Positions 8,376-18,400 of a stretch of 64,000 bases of DNA are shown in pieces. Position numbers and translations under genes: made by a program. The stretch is taken from the NCBI GenBank assembly GCA_016196065.1, contig JACPYL010000010.1, positions 1,488,001-1,552,000 on the forward strand, in the 5' to 3' direction. Each line of letters starts with the position of its first letter. The stretch's first letter is position 1. The DNA comes from Acidobacteriota bacterium. GTDB lineage: Bacteria > Acidobacteriota > Terriglobia > Terriglobales > Acidobacteriaceae. The notes beneath the pieces are model-generated. The model was not told where the DNA came from. It ran no database searches and saw only the letters and a list, made by a program, of their open reading frames with translations.

Positions 8376-8953
8376 TAGGATCCTCCTGTTTCGGAACTGT
8401 GATTCGATCCAGACGAAGAGCCAGGCGCAGACTCCGTCCAGCCCTGCATTCGTTGTAACGCCAACTGGATCTCGGCGCAAATTACCGATGGGTCTTTCGC
8501 GGATGTCTCCACCGTGAGGGTTGCCTTTTGGTAGAAGGGAAGTCTCTCCGCATGGAGCTGGGCAAACTGATCGCGATCTTTCCGAAGTGGACGGATTGCC
8601 GGGTCCTCAACGCAGCGCCGCCACAATTCTTCTACAGGGGCTTGCAGGAACACCGTCGGCCAGGGTCGCAGTAGTTCGCGGATATTGCTCTGCGCGAACG
8701 CACCGCCTCCGAGAGCAACTACGCTGTCATGCTTCAGCGATTTGGTCAGGTCTTCGAGCGCGGCAGTTTCCGCTGCTCGAAACCTTGTTTCGCCGTGTTG
8801 CAGGAAGATTTCGGGAACGGTCTTTCCTTCGCGAACTTCCACGCGCGCATCCAGGTCCACGAACTCCCAGCCCAACCGGCGGGCAAGTTCCTGTCCCACG
8901 CTGCTCTTACCCGAGGCCATGAACCCTACCAAGAACACAGCTCGCGCTCCCAT
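8375..8953 (-). CDS. aroK: Shikimate kinase
   Basis: Phosphorylates shikimate at the 3-hydroxyl with ATP in the chorismate pathway, cytosolic. It has 192 residues. The P-loop is GFMASGKSS (residues 10-18), followed by the Mg/shikimate-binding VDLDARVE, the substrate Arg in ETRFRAAE, the GGGAF motif, the lid Arg in AIRPL and the C-terminal AERLPFYQKA. A Ser/Gly-rich tail of about 20 residues extends past the usual end. It sits in a run of genes that starts with an ECF sigma factor, which is not its usual neighbourhood (aroB), and it overlaps the following secreted-protein gene by one base. Confidence 0.93.
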   Translation of the reverse strand: MGARAVFLVGFMASGKSSVGQELARRLGWEFVDLDARVEVREGKTVPEIFLQHGETRFRAAETAALEDLTKSLKHDSVVALGGGAFAQSNIRELLRPWPTVFLQAPVEELWRRCVEDPAIRPLRKDRDQFAQLHAERLPFYQKATLTVETSAKDPSVICAEIQLALQRMQGWTESAPGSSSGSNHSSETGGS

Positions 8954-9030
8954 GGCGCTCCGTGACGCTGGGCGCGTATCGGTTCGACACGCGCTTTGCG
9001 CCCTCTTGTTTCCTTCAAAATTTGAGATAT

Positions 9031-9873
9031 TTAGCGTTGTTTGAGGCGGATTGTACCACTGATCGACTTGAGCACGACCTCGGAAGCAGCCTTCCCCACA
9101 GTGCCAAAGAAGGAACGTCCCAATTCGGTTGGGAAACGGCTGTGCTCCTTCGGTTTCAGAGTAACCTCGCTGTTCACAGACCCCTGCATGGAACGGGCGC
9201 TGAAGTCAGCCGACGTCTCGGAAGGAACCAGTGCTTCGATGTCGCCGGTGTGGGTTGTAAATGTATACGAACCGCTGGAACCAAAATTCCCGTCGTAGAA
9301 GACTTTGCCAGATCCTGAATCCACCTGTACATGCGGACCCGTAACAGAATTCAGATGAACTTCGCCGCTAATCGAGCTGATCTCGATGTGCCCATCCCGC
9401 ACGTCGCTGAGCGTGACATTGCCGCGCATCGTCTTGACGTGCACGTGACAGTGGCTCACGTTGCGGACGTTCACTACGGCGTCCGCTCCGCCGAGAGTCA
9501 GATCACTTTGCATCCGCTCGACTGAAATGGGACCGCTGCCCGACGTGAGGTTCAAGGGGATATTCGTCGGAACCGTAAGTTCATAGTCGACTCGGCCGGA
9601 CTGCGCGTCGGCACCTTTCAGCAAATGAGATTCGAACTCAAGGCGATCCCCTTCGTGAGAAGGGTCCACCTCAACCTTATCGGAATGCACAATTGCCACC
9701 ACCAGAACCTGGTTGGAGCTGCCCGGCTTGACCGTAATGGCGCCATACTCGTTGTCGACCACGATGTTGGCCTTCGGTCCGACCGTGAAACGGAATTCTT
9801 TCCTGGTTTCGGAAGCTGCCCCCGTTACCAGACAAGCAGCTACGACTAGTCCCGCGATTGTGCTGCGTTGCAT
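9031..9873 (-). CDS. Secreted DUF4097-like (adhesin-like beta-repeat) protein
   Basis: An exported protein of about 280 residues with signal peptide STIAGLVVAACLVTGAAS. The body has repeating short beta segments (NEYGAITVKPG, GSGPISVERM, TMRGNVTLSDV, SISGEVHLNSV, GSGKVFYDG, HTGDIEALV), the periodic pattern of the DUF4097/DUF4098 family of right-handed beta structures. I prefer ATG 9873 (AGGG nine bases upstream); starts at 9882 or 9927 are possible, the last overlapping the anti-sigma gene. Placement directly after the anti-sigma gene suggests an envelope role controlled by that sigma factor. The molecular function is unknown. Confidence 0.82.
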   Translation of the reverse strand: MQRSTIAGLVVAACLVTGAASETRKEFRFTVGPKANIVVDNEYGAITVKPGSSNQVLVVAIVHSDKVEVDPSHEGDRLEFESHLLKGADAQSGRVDYELTVPTNIPLNLTSGSGPISVERMQSDLTLGGADAVVNVRNVSHCHVHVKTMRGNVTLSDVRDGHIEISSISGEVHLNSVTGPHVQVDSGSGKVFYDGNFGSSGSYTFTTHTGDIEALVPSETSADFSARSMQGSVNSEVTLKPKEHSRFPTELGRSFFGTVGKAASEVVLKSISGTIRLKQR

Positions 9874-9916
9874 ACTCGCCATCCCTTTTGTCCGGACCGG
9901 GCCGGCCTGTTCGGTT

Positions 9917-10651
9917 TTATTGAACATGATCCAGCGCCATCTGGTAGAGCATTTCGCGTTGTTCGTTGGCTTCCATCAGATGTTGCCGTGCGTCTTCGTC
10001 GTCCGGATTCTGCTTGAGATACTTCTGTGCATCCTGGATATAGGAGTTTACTGCTGCCAGTTGCGTCTCATACGCCGATCGCATTTCCGGCGGAACCGCG
10101 CTCAGCAATTGCTGGTCTGACGCCAGCATGAGCGGAGCATGATCGTCGGGCGCTCCCGGCCTGGCCGCGTTTGTCGTCTTGGCAGTCACGGCTGGCGTTG
10201 CCCGCTTTTCAGTGGCGACGGTTGACGACGCAGAAGTCTTCGCTTGAGCCGAATTTTGAACCGATACCGCCGGCGGAGTCTGAACGGCCACCGGGCCAGC
10301 CGGTTTTGGCTTGAGTGAATAGGAGCCGGCGGCCACGATTGCTGCCGCCACCGGCACTAGCCACCAGGCATTCCATCGGCGTCTCGCGCTCGGCACTAGA
10401 ACAGGACGCGCGGGAGCAACCTCCGCTTCACGGATGATTCCTTCCGCGCGCAGTTCCGCTGCAATCTTTACCCAGACACGCTGGGGCGGTTCGTCAGCTT
10501 CCGTTAACTGCCGCGACTCGCTGGCAATCAACTCCAACTCCGAAACCAGTTCCGAGCAATCTGGACACGACTTCAAATGTGCCTGATATTCAGGATTCCC
10601 GCTGCCATCAATCGTTTCCGGCAGAGCCTGCTGTAAGTCTGCGCAATTCAT
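9917..10651 (-). CDS. Zinc-finger anti-sigma factor, membrane-anchored
   Basis: Has 244 residues. The N-terminal ZAS-type zinc-binding pattern is His25-x3-Cys29-x2-Cys32 (HLKSCPDCSELVSEL). A single membrane segment (WNAWWLVPVAAAIVAAGSYSL, about 93-113) separates it from an Ala/Pro/Thr-rich linker and a C-terminal helical part (about 175-244) with MRSAYETQLAAVNSYIQDAQKYL. Such proteins hold an ECF sigma factor inactive at the membrane until an envelope signal. It starts 31 bases downstream of the sigma gene stop. The C-terminal helical region would be the extracytoplasmic sensor; its ligand is unknown. Confidence 0.88.
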   Translation of the reverse strand: MNCADLQQALPETIDGSGNPEYQAHLKSCPDCSELVSELELIASESRQLTEADEPPQRVWVKIAAELRAEGIIREAEVAPARPVLVPSARRRWNAWWLVPVAAAIVAAGSYSLKPKPAGPVAVQTPPAVSVQNSAQAKTSASSTVATEKRATPAVTAKTTNAARPGAPDDHAPLMLASDQQLLSAVPPEMRSAYETQLAAVNSYIQDAQKYLKQNPDDEDARQHLMEANEQREMLYQMALDHVQ

Positions 10652-10682
10652 GCTTCCTCTCTCCCCAATACCGCGACTGCGC

Positions 10683-11279
10683 TTACGCCTGTTTCTCGGC
10701 CTTTTCGGCTCTCATGAACTTCAATGCATCGCGCAGCTTCAACCTTGCCTTGTGGAGCTGCGACTTGCTGTTCCCAATCGAGCACCCGACCATTTCTGCG
10801 ATCTCGTTGTGCTCGAAGCCTTCCACATCATGCAACACAAAAACCGTCTTATAGCCCGGCGGCAATTTTTCGATCGCCCTCTGCAGTTGCAGCCGGTCGA
10901 TCGAGCCGGTGAGTTTCAAATCCGGCGCTCCCAATTCTTTCCGCGGCGTCTCTTCGTCGGTCTCCAGTGTTTCTTCCAGCGAGACCAGCGGCAGACCCTT
11001 CCGGCGCAAGTTCATCAGGACGACGTTCACGGTCATCCGGTGCAGCCAGGTCGAAAAGGCGGACTCCCCCCGGAAGGTTCCAATCTTTCTGAAAAGCTGA
11101 AGAAATGCTTCCTGGGCCAGATCTTCGGCCTGTGCGGGATTGGAAACCATGCGTAAACATAGCGAATACACGCGACGCTTATGCAGGTTGTACAAGGCTT
11201 CGAATGCAGCCTCGTCCCCCTGTTTCGCTCGCTCAATCGCGTCTGCTTCTAGAGCTTTTGCTTGTTTCGGGTCGGTCAA
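10683..11279 (-). CDS. ECF-type RNA polymerase sigma factor
   Basis: Has 198 residues. The region-2 motif is present: [20 protein letters not shown], then [35 protein letters not shown]. Region 4 is [50 protein letters not shown] split by the usual turn-helix-turn. A linker of about 35 charged residues joins them. It directs RNA polymerase to a small regulon, probably including its own operon with the anti-sigma gene that follows. It is the first gene of a minus-strand run reaching at least to 7629. The 240 bases upstream hold no gene I can support. Confidence 0.95.
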   Translation of the reverse strand: MTDPKQAKALEADAIERAKQGDEAAFEALYNLHKRRVYSLCLRMVSNPAQAEDLAQEAFLQLFRKIGTFRGESAFSTWLHRMTVNVVLMNLRRKGLPLVSLEETLETDEETPRKELGAPDLKLTGSIDRLQLQRAIEKLPPGYKTVFVLHDVEGFEHNEIAEMVGCSIGNSKSQLHKARLKLRDALKFMRAEKAEKQA

Positions 11280-11520
11280 GTCGCCTTTTCCGGCCGCTTA
11301 CTGCGTAAGATGCGGCATCAAACTCTTTTCGTTGTACGCTTTGCGGACGCAGCCGCCGGCGGCAACCGCCACCCTGGTGGCATCCAGAATACCAAAACCT
11401 GTTGCTTCCCGGCAGGTTACAGGGATTGAGCTGTTGCCTTTGCCGGGTCGGTCACCATCGTAACCACCTGAAGCCCTCAGAAACCGGAAGAGGCAGCCGA
11501 GTATTCAGGTTCGGGTTCTC

Positions 11521-12009
11521 TCATCCACCGTCGGGCGACAAGTTCACTTCAAGGGCCTGGGGAGGCATCGGGGACGACCCCAAAAGTTGTGCACACAGGG
11601 ACTGCCAGGCCCCAATCGGCATGATCATGGCATGGGCCGCTTCGATCCTTCCAGAAAGCACCGGGGGAGGCGCGAACCCATAACACTGTCCCTCTGGGGG
11701 AACGAGGCCTATTTTATGAAGTTGAAACACCACGAGCGATAGCAAGTGGTCTTCCTGCCACTCGGGCGTATTCATGAGCGCGACGAACTCCTCGGGGGTG
11801 TCCGCTAGTTTGATATGTGTCCCTTCCAGCACGGACAGCTCGCTAGTAGATCCGTCTGGATGTCTGAGAAACCAATCTCCGAACTTCGACATGTAGAGGG
11901 GCTGCACGCGCCCCGTTACCCATCCAGACCAAAAAGAAAGCCACTCCCGGCAGTCTTGCTCTGGCAGGTTTTGGATCACCAAATCATCCCAGTCGAGTCG
12001 TTGCGTCAT
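11521..12009 (-). CDS. Tdi1/DUF1851-like hypothetical protein
   Basis: Has 162 residues from ATG 12009 (MTQRLDWDDLV). No signal peptide or membrane segment. The pattern FGDWFLRHPDGSTSELSVLEG followed by IKLADTPEEFVALMNTPEWQ resembles the C-terminal part of the T6SS immunity protein Tdi1 / DUF1851 family, where a short GD-x-F-x-x-x-DGS strand pair precedes a helix. This is a recall-based, moderate assignment. No toxin gene or secretion system is adjacent, so an immunity role is not supported by context. It follows the MFS gene after 22 bases and may be co-transcribed with it. Confidence 0.6.
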   Translation of the reverse strand: MTQRLDWDDLVIQNLPEQDCREWLSFWSGWVTGRVQPLYMSKFGDWFLRHPDGSTSELSVLEGTHIKLADTPEEFVALMNTPEWQEDHLLSLVVFQLHKIGLVPPEGQCYGFAPPPVLSGRIEAAHAMIMPIGAWQSLCAQLLGSSPMPPQALEVNLSPDGG

Positions 12010-12031
12010 ATCAGGTCTATTCGCTCGATGC

Positions 12032-13384
12032 CTATCCTTTGGCAGTGATCGTCTCCAGCCCATGGGCCGCCGGGCCTGTCTCGCGCTTTCGGAGCAGGAT
12101 CGCAAACGTTAATCCCACAAAGCCAAGAATCGAGAAAATCCACATTCCCATAGCATAGCCGCCGGGATTGTTTGGTCCGGCGTGGGAGAAGTCATTCGCC
12201 GCACCGATCATCAAGTTCAGCAGGAAGAAGCCAATCTGCTGGATCAACGTCATCAGTGCGTATGCGGTACCCAGCCGGGACTCGTCCACGATGTAGGCGA
12301 TCGACGGCCACATCACTGCCGGGATCAGCGAAAAAGCGATTCCCATCAAGATCACCGGTACATAGAGTGAAGTGTGCCCGTAAGCCATCAGCAGATACAC
12401 CGGCATCAGCAACAGAGAGGCGAACATCATGAGCTGCGCCCTTCTGCCGATTTTGTCCGCCAGCAATCCGAAAAGAGGCGTTGCAATCATGGCTGAAAAG
12501 GGAAGCAGGCTGTTGAGCGTCCCCGCCTGCTGTAGAACGGATAGGTGAACAGCTTCTGACGCAGAAGGCCCGCCCTGCGCAGCGAGTAGCTTGTTTGTGA
12601 ACAGGTCGATTGCAAAGGTGCGGAACGGGAAAATCGCGGAATAAAAAGTGAAGCAGAGTGCCACCACGTACCAGTACGACTTATCGAAATTGAACATCTG
12701 GCTAAATTCGAGCTTGTCTACCGATCCGCCCTTGCCGAGCGCATAGCGCCTTTCCGCTCGCGTTTCCAACATCCAATATCCGACTGAACAGACGACCGCT
12801 AAGACTCCGGCTCCAACGGCAATGAAAAGTGGATCTTGCCAGCTTGGCTCTCCACTTGGTCCTTGTGGATAGAATGCCCGCTTTGCCCATGTTGGAGAGT
12901 TGTCAGCGGCTACTGACGCCAGTCGAGCAATGGTCAAATTGATTCCAAACGCAAAGCTGAGTTCCTTGCCCTTAAACCACTTCGCCAGGGCAACTGTAAC
13001 GGCCACGATCATGGATTCCGCGCCCAGTCCCAGTACGGTGCGCCCGGTGATCATCAGAATGACGTTGCCGCGTGCAGCCGTGATCGCGGCTCCCGCCAGG
13101 CAAAGCACGGCGAAAAATGCCAGCGCCTTTTTCGTGCCGATGCGGTCGATGATGATGCCGCCGATCAGGAGCGTGAGGACCGCGGCCACGCTATAGCTGG
13201 CGTTCAGCCATCCGAAAGCGGTTGCCGAGAACCCTAGCTTGTCGATGAAAATTCGCTCGAGCGCATTGATGCTGTCGTAAATGTAGTAGTTGCCGCCCTG
13301 CGCGAGACTGATAAATACGAGGACGATCCAACGGTAGGCGCGGGACGGTTCGGGACGCGCAATCTCAGCCATGAAGGTACTCAT
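12032..13384 (-). CDS. MFS transporter
   Basis: Has 450 residues and about twelve hydrophobic segments in two sets of six. The loop after segment 2 reads GGIIIDRIGTKKAL, the MFS signature (G-x-x-x-D-R-x-G-x-K/R), repeated in degenerate form as GLLADKIGRRAQL in the second half. The start NYYIYDSINALERIF, with paired aromatic residues and an Asp, recalls the MFSD1 dipeptide-transporter branch, but I would not assign a substrate. Start ATG 13384; an ATG at 13372 is also possible. It is located in the inner membrane. Confidence 0.88.
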   Translation of the reverse strand: MSTFMAEIARPEPSRAYRWIVLVFISLAQGGNYYIYDSINALERIFIDKLGFSATAFGWLNASYSVAAVLTLLIGGIIIDRIGTKKALAFFAVLCLAGAAITAARGNVILMITGRTVLGLGAESMIVAVTVALAKWFKGKELSFAFGINLTIARLASVAADNSPTWAKRAFYPQGPSGEPSWQDPLFIAVGAGVLAVVCSVGYWMLETRAERRYALGKGGSVDKLEFSQMFNFDKSYWYVVALCFTFYSAIFPFRTFAIDLFTNKLLAAQGGPSASEAVHLSVLQQAGTLNSLLPFSAMIATPLFGLLADKIGRRAQLMMFASLLLMPVYLLMAYGHTSLYVPVILMGIAFSLIPAVMWPSIAYIVDESRLGTAYALMTLIQQIGFFLLNLMIGAANDFSHAGPNNPGGYAMGMWIFSILGFVGLTFAILLRKRETGPAAHGLETITAKG

Positions 13385-13488
13385 CCCCGGCGCTCGATGG
13401 CGCCTGCTTCGAAAGTGTGGAGAGAATCAACGGCACGAAGATAGCAGATGAAAGCAGGGAAGTGCTTGAGAAAGAGTTGTCGCAACGC

Positions 13489-13521
13489 CAAAAGGAAAGG
13501 CTCCCGCTGACTGCGGAAGCC
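13489..13521 (-). terminator. Candidate intrinsic terminator
   Basis: On the minus strand, after the stop of the small secreted-protein gene, a stem of eight pairs with one mismatch (GGCT-CCGC against GCGG-AGCC, 13499-13521) is followed by a T-rich tract (complement of 13489-13498). It is well placed to end that transcript before the MFS gene. Confidence 0.55.
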
Positions 13522-13558
13522 CATCTTCTTCGTCACTGGAGTTTGTGACCGGTTGCGT

Positions 13559-14116
13559 TTAAAGCTTTTCTGATTTGCCCTTCATCTTCACGTTTCCGTT
13601 GCTCTGGTTCTGGCGTTCGACATCGTCGTTGGTGTAAGTCCGGCCGGCCTTCTTGCCGCCTTTGGCTGCCGCAGCGACGCTGCCTCCATTCACGGTATGT
13701 TCGGAGCCTGAGAAATAGATCCACTCCGCATGTGCTTCCTGGCGGGCGCCATGTTCTTCGTGCATGGCTTGCATCGGGTGTCCTAGCGGTTCGGCATAGA
13801 GGTGAATCGCCGACGACGTCCGAGGAGCATCGCCGCCCTGGTACCACACGGCTTCGGTGTAGACGGAGCTGGTATTTCCGGAAACCTGCGAGAGAGTTGA
13901 GTTCGTCGCTCCGGCAACCAGGCCAGTCGTGGCATTGGAGGCGCCGACGGGGTTGGGAGAAACCTGCTGCAACGAAATCATCGGAGTCGTTGCCAGTGGA
14001 ATAAAGGGACCGCATCCGAAGGAGCAGGGCCCATAAACCCCGGGATGACCGGGATGCTGAGCAAACGCCGAAACTGCAATCAAAACCACCGCGCACAGAA
14101 CAAAATAGGGTCGCAT
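13559..14116 (-). CDS. Small secreted protein of unknown function
   Basis: Has 185 residues with a clear signal peptide (MRPYFVLCAVVLIAVSAFAQ). The mature part begins with a Gly/Pro/Cys segment (HPGHPGVYGPCSFGCGPFIP), then a Thr/Ser/Asn-rich stretch, then a more charged C-terminal third rich in Lys, Asn and Gly. No known domain is recognised. A competing frame of similar length (13533-14096) lacks a signal peptide and is Arg-rich, the mark of a shadow. A terminator-like hairpin follows. About 210 bases without a gene separate it from the ThiF-like gene. Confidence 0.65.
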   Translation of the reverse strand: MRPYFVLCAVVLIAVSAFAQHPGHPGVYGPCSFGCGPFIPLATTPMISLQQVSPNPVGASNATTGLVAGATNSTLSQVSGNTSSVYTEAVWYQGGDAPRTSSAIHLYAEPLGHPMQAMHEEHGARQEAHAEWIYFSGSEHTVNGGSVAAAAKGGKKAGRTYTNDDVERQNQSNGNVKMKGKSEKL

Positions 14117-14327
14117 ACTACCTCCACAGAGGGTACAGATCAGTGATATCCGTGCAGTTTGTTGGCCAGATTACAAATGGCCGGCTCGCTCCCACGATGT
14201 TCGGAGATTTCCTGCACTCTCGGCTAAACAACTGAGATCAACGCGTAAGCGCGGCGAGAGCACTATGCAAGCCTCTGCGCATAACCTGAAGGAAAGTGTT
14301 GTGCACCGAGGACGAGTTGTCCACCAT

Positions 14328-15350
14328 TCAACTGCCTACGTACCTCGCGTACAGGCTTCTGGCGACGGCCGTGTCGGTGGTCCCCTTGATGATCGCGCGT
14401 CCGTCGGGAAACAAAGTCATCTCGTACGGGTCGTGCCAGAACTTCAGGACGAACTCGTTGTGACGCACAGTCCCATGAGGCTGGAGCCGGGTCTTCATCT
14501 CGGCGAAATTGATGGGGCGTTGCTGTTCGTGGATTTGTACGGAATTTCGGCCGCACATCGTGATGTGAGGACGCCCCTCACCCGCCAGATGAATAAAGTC
14601 TCGCAAACCGCAGGCCCGGCAACCGGTACGCGGAGTGGCCGCAGCAATTTCCGCGCGCTCGTTTTGCCAGACATCCCACGAAAGGAGTGTCCGCCGCATC
14701 TTGGAGCGGGTGCCCGTCAAGAACTTCAACGCTTCGGTGGCCGCGAGGGATGCCACCAGGTTCACGGCCGAATTCAGGATGCCCGCGGTCTCGCAGGTTT
14801 CCACCGTCCCACGTGGCGGATCGGGGAAAACGCAAGCCAGGCAAGCCGTTTCTCCGGGAAGAATATTCAATGTGACCGCGTAGCTGCCAACGGCCGCCGC
14901 ATAAATCCAGGGCAGGGAATTCTTCACCGCGAAGTCATTCACCAGGTAACGGGTTTCGAAGTTGTCGGTTCCGTCGAGAATAAGGTTTACGCCGTCCAGC
15001 AGGGCCGCGACGTTCGCCGGAGTCAGATCCTCTACGTGAGGTTCCACCACGACCTGGGAATTGAAGCGCGCAATCTGCCGGGTTGCGGCAATGGCCTTGG
15101 GAAGCGACTCTCGAGCATCGTTTTCGTCGAACAGAGACTGTCTCTGCAGATTACTCGGTTCCACGTAGTCGCGATCGATAATCCGGAGCATTCCTACCCC
15201 CGATCGCGCCAGTAGAGAAGCTACTGCCGACCCGGTTGCCCCGCAGCCCACGAGGACCACGCGTGACTGCAGCAACCGTTTCTGGCCCGCCGCCCCAATT
15301 CCGGCGAACAGCACCTGACGAGAGTAACGGTCCTCCAGTTCCAAAGACAT
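14328..15350 (-). CDS. ThiF/MoeB/HesA-family E1-like adenylyltransferase
   Basis: Has 340 residues. It starts RYSRQVLFAGIGAAGQKRL and continues with the ATP-binding VVLVGCGATGSAVASLLARSGVG and IDRDYVEPSNLQRQ, the Asp in LDGTDNFETRYLVND, and the likely catalytic Cys in VETCETAGIL. Two CxxC pairs (CLAC and CRAC) fit the structural zinc site of this family. Residues after about 255 form an extra domain of about 85 residues with FVLKFWHDPYEMTLFPDGRAIIKG. Members adenylate the C-terminus of a small sulfur carrier (ThiS/MoaD). No carrier gene is adjacent, so thiamine versus molybdopterin cannot be decided. Divergent from the BamA-like gene. Confidence 0.88.
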   Translation of the reverse strand: MSLELEDRYSRQVLFAGIGAAGQKRLLQSRVVLVGCGATGSAVASLLARSGVGMLRIIDRDYVEPSNLQRQSLFDENDARESLPKAIAATRQIARFNSQVVVEPHVEDLTPANVAALLDGVNLILDGTDNFETRYLVNDFAVKNSLPWIYAAAVGSYAVTLNILPGETACLACVFPDPPRGTVETCETAGILNSAVNLVASLAATEALKFLTGTRSKMRRTLLSWDVWQNERAEIAAATPRTGCRACGLRDFIHLAGEGRPHITMCGRNSVQIHEQQRPINFAEMKTRLQPHGTVRHNEFVLKFWHDPYEMTLFPDGRAIIKGTTDTAVARSLYARYVGS

Positions 15351-15420
15351 TACCTGTGCGAGCCTTTCCTGCCAGTATTATAGGTTCCGGTCATCAAACT
15401 TTGTCCAAGTCGAGCAACAT

Positions 15421-18400
15421 GTGACGGTTGCCCATCCATCGAATAGAAAAACGTCCGCCGGAGGTCGATCGGAATTCGTGGAGGGATTGTTGCGGCTAAC
15501 CGGCGCCACTCTGGTTCTGGCGATAGTAGTCATGTCTAGTTCGCTCAGTGGGGCGCAGGTGTCGACACCCCAGGAAAAATCAGCGCCGGACTCGCCGTCT
15601 CAACTCGGCACGATCTCCGCATATCTCGGTGTGCCTGTCACCGAGATCGAGATTCCCGGCGTTCCTTCTGAGGATGCCGCGCATCTGCTGGCCGCCACGC
15701 CTCTCAAGCTAGGCGAACCGCTGACACGCTCGACATTGCATGATGCGATGCAGTCCCTGTTTGCCACGGGGCGCTTCTCGGACATTCAGGCTGAGGCCGA
15801 GCGTTCCACCGCCGGCGTGCGGTTACGGTTCATCACTGTCCCGAATTATTTCATCGGCCAAATTACGGCGGACGGTGTTTCCAGTAGTCCTTCTCCGAAC
15901 CAGCTCGTGACCTCAAGCCGCCTGCAACTGGGCGAACTCTATTCCCAGGACAAACTCGACAAGGCGCAAGCCAATCTGCAACGTGTACTTGAGGACAATG
16001 GATTTCACCGCTCGAAGATTTCCGTTTCGGTGCAACGTACTCCGGAGCAGCACCAGATCGATTTAACATTTCACGTAGAGCCCGGCCCGCGTGCCACCGT
16101 AGGACAAATCGTTTTAGAAGGCGATGCCGGGTTCTCCAAGGAAGAACTGGAAGAGATTGCAAAATTTCATCCCGGCGAAGGCGTCGCTGCCACTCGTCTG
16201 ACCCGTGCGCTCCAACGGATTCGCGCGCGCTATCAGAAGCAGGATCGCTTGCTCGCGCAAGTCTCGGCCGCAGTCCGCACCTACCGTACTGAAAACAACA
16301 CGGTGGATTACACCTTCAAGGTGGAGCGTGGCCCGGTCGTCGAAATTGCCGCAGATGGATTCGATGTCAGCCAGCGTCAGCTTCGCAAACTCGTTCCGAT
16401 CTACGAGGAGGGCGCGGTCGATGATGACTTGCTCAACGAGGGCCGGCGGAATCTGCAGAACCACCTGCAGGCTCTCGGTTACTTTTCAGCAAATGTTGCC
16501 GTGAGCCAACGCGGTGCGCAGGACGGGAAAAATCTGCGCGTCATCTATGCCATCACTCCCGGCGACCGCCACCGGCTTGCGGCCATCCGAATTTCGGGCA
16601 ACAAGCTGTTTGAAGACGATCTCATTCGCGGGCAGATGCTGAGCCAGCCGGCTGGGCGCCTCTTCAGCCACGGACGATACAGCGATGCGCTGCTCGAAGG
16701 GGATGTTCGTAACATTCAGGAGTTGTACCGCTCCGCCGGTTTCCGGCAAGTACAAGTGACCAGCAAATTGCAGGACAACTATCAAGGCGATCCCGTGCAG
16801 ATTGCCGTCAATATTGAAATCCAGGAAGGCCCGCAGACGCGGGTGAGCTCGGTGAGCATCGCCGGCAACTACAACATTCCGACGGAGCAATTGACTCCCA
16901 GGCTTTCCACGGAAGAAGGCCAGGGGTTCAACGAATCCAGTCTTTCCGATGACCGCGACACAATCCTTGAAAAATATTTTGACAACGGTTTTACCAACGC
17001 GACGATCGATGTCAGCTACGTTCCGGATGCTGGCTCAACAGCGGAGGCGCCGGGAGTCGGCGTCGTTTTCAATATCCACGAGGGCGAGCAATTTTTCGTC
17101 AGCCGTGTCTATCTGAACGGCTTGCACTACACGCGTCCCGGAGTAGCTCGGCGCGAAGTGCGCGTATTGCCGGGCGCTCCGCTCAGCCAGCAGGACATGC
17201 TCGAATCCCAGCGCAGCCTCTACAACCTGGGTTTGTTCAACGAGGTTGACACCGCGATTCAGAACCCCGACGGCACCGAGTCTCGCAAGAATGTGCTGGT
17301 CTCCGTCCGCGAAACCAAGCGTTATACCTTCGACTACGGAATCGGATTTGAATTTCAAACGGGACAGCCTTCGGTCGGTACTAACCAGCCGCTTGGCCAG
17401 ACCGGTGTCAGTCCGAGGGTTTCCTTTGGAGTGAGCCGTCTTAATATTGGGGGCCGTCACCAGACAGTAAGCGCAAAGACCAGCCTTAGCCGTCTGCAGC
17501 AAAGAGGACTGATCAGCTTCGAAGCTCCCAAGCTGCTGAACAAGGACTTGAATTTTTCGATCCGTCTGCTTTATGACAACACCGTCGATGTCTCGACGTT
17601 TACCTCGCAACGTACCGAAGCCACTCTGCAAACGGTCCAGATATTGAAAAAAGTTGGAGACCGCGAACTGGATAGCATGGCCTATCGCTTTTCCTATCGG
17701 CGGGTCCAAGCGAGCAACATTCAAGTGTCCGACAATCTCGTCCCGTTACTTTCCAAGCCGACGCGCGTGGGCGAGCCGAACTTTCTCTACGTGCGCAACC
17801 GGCGTGACAACGATCTGGAAACCAATCATGGCAGCTACACCACGTTCGAGGGCGGGGTCGCGGCCAGCTATTTCGGTTCGGAAGCTGATTTCAGCAGATT
17901 TCTGGTCAAGAACTCGACGTACTATCCTTTCCTGCGCAATCGCCGCAGCGGCACGTCCTTTGTGTTCGCCCGTTCCACGAGCGTAGGCCTTGAGAATCCC
18001 TTCGGAGATACGGTCTTGCAGGGCCCGTCGGACCAGATTTCCCCTGGACATACTCTCATCCCTCTGCCCGAGCGGTTCTTCATGGGCGGCGGCAGTTCTC
18101 ATCGGGGCTTTGGTTTGAACCAGGCGGGGCCGCGTGATCCCTTTACTGGATTTCCGATCGGAGGCAGCGCGCTCTTCCTGAACAATGTGGAACTGCGTTT
18201 CCCCAGCGTCGCCCTGCCGTACCTGCACGACAGCATCGGCTTCACGGTCTTTCACGACGTGGGGAATGTGTTTTCCACTCCGCAGAACATGATCCAGAGC
18301 CTCGGGCAGTGGCATCAGCCGAATCCCGACGCCTGCAAGAATCAAAATGGAGCTCACAATGAATTTTCGGAGTGTAACTATAACTATGTCTCGCAAGCGA

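Noticed and set aside
11280-11520. Possible small gene or RNA upstream of the sigma factor
   Set aside because: No frame with a start, ribosome site and coding-like composition, and no strong stem.
13533-14096. 187-codon minus-strand frame overlapping the small secreted protein
   Set aside because: Arg/Cys-rich without signal peptide; the other phase has a clean signal peptide.
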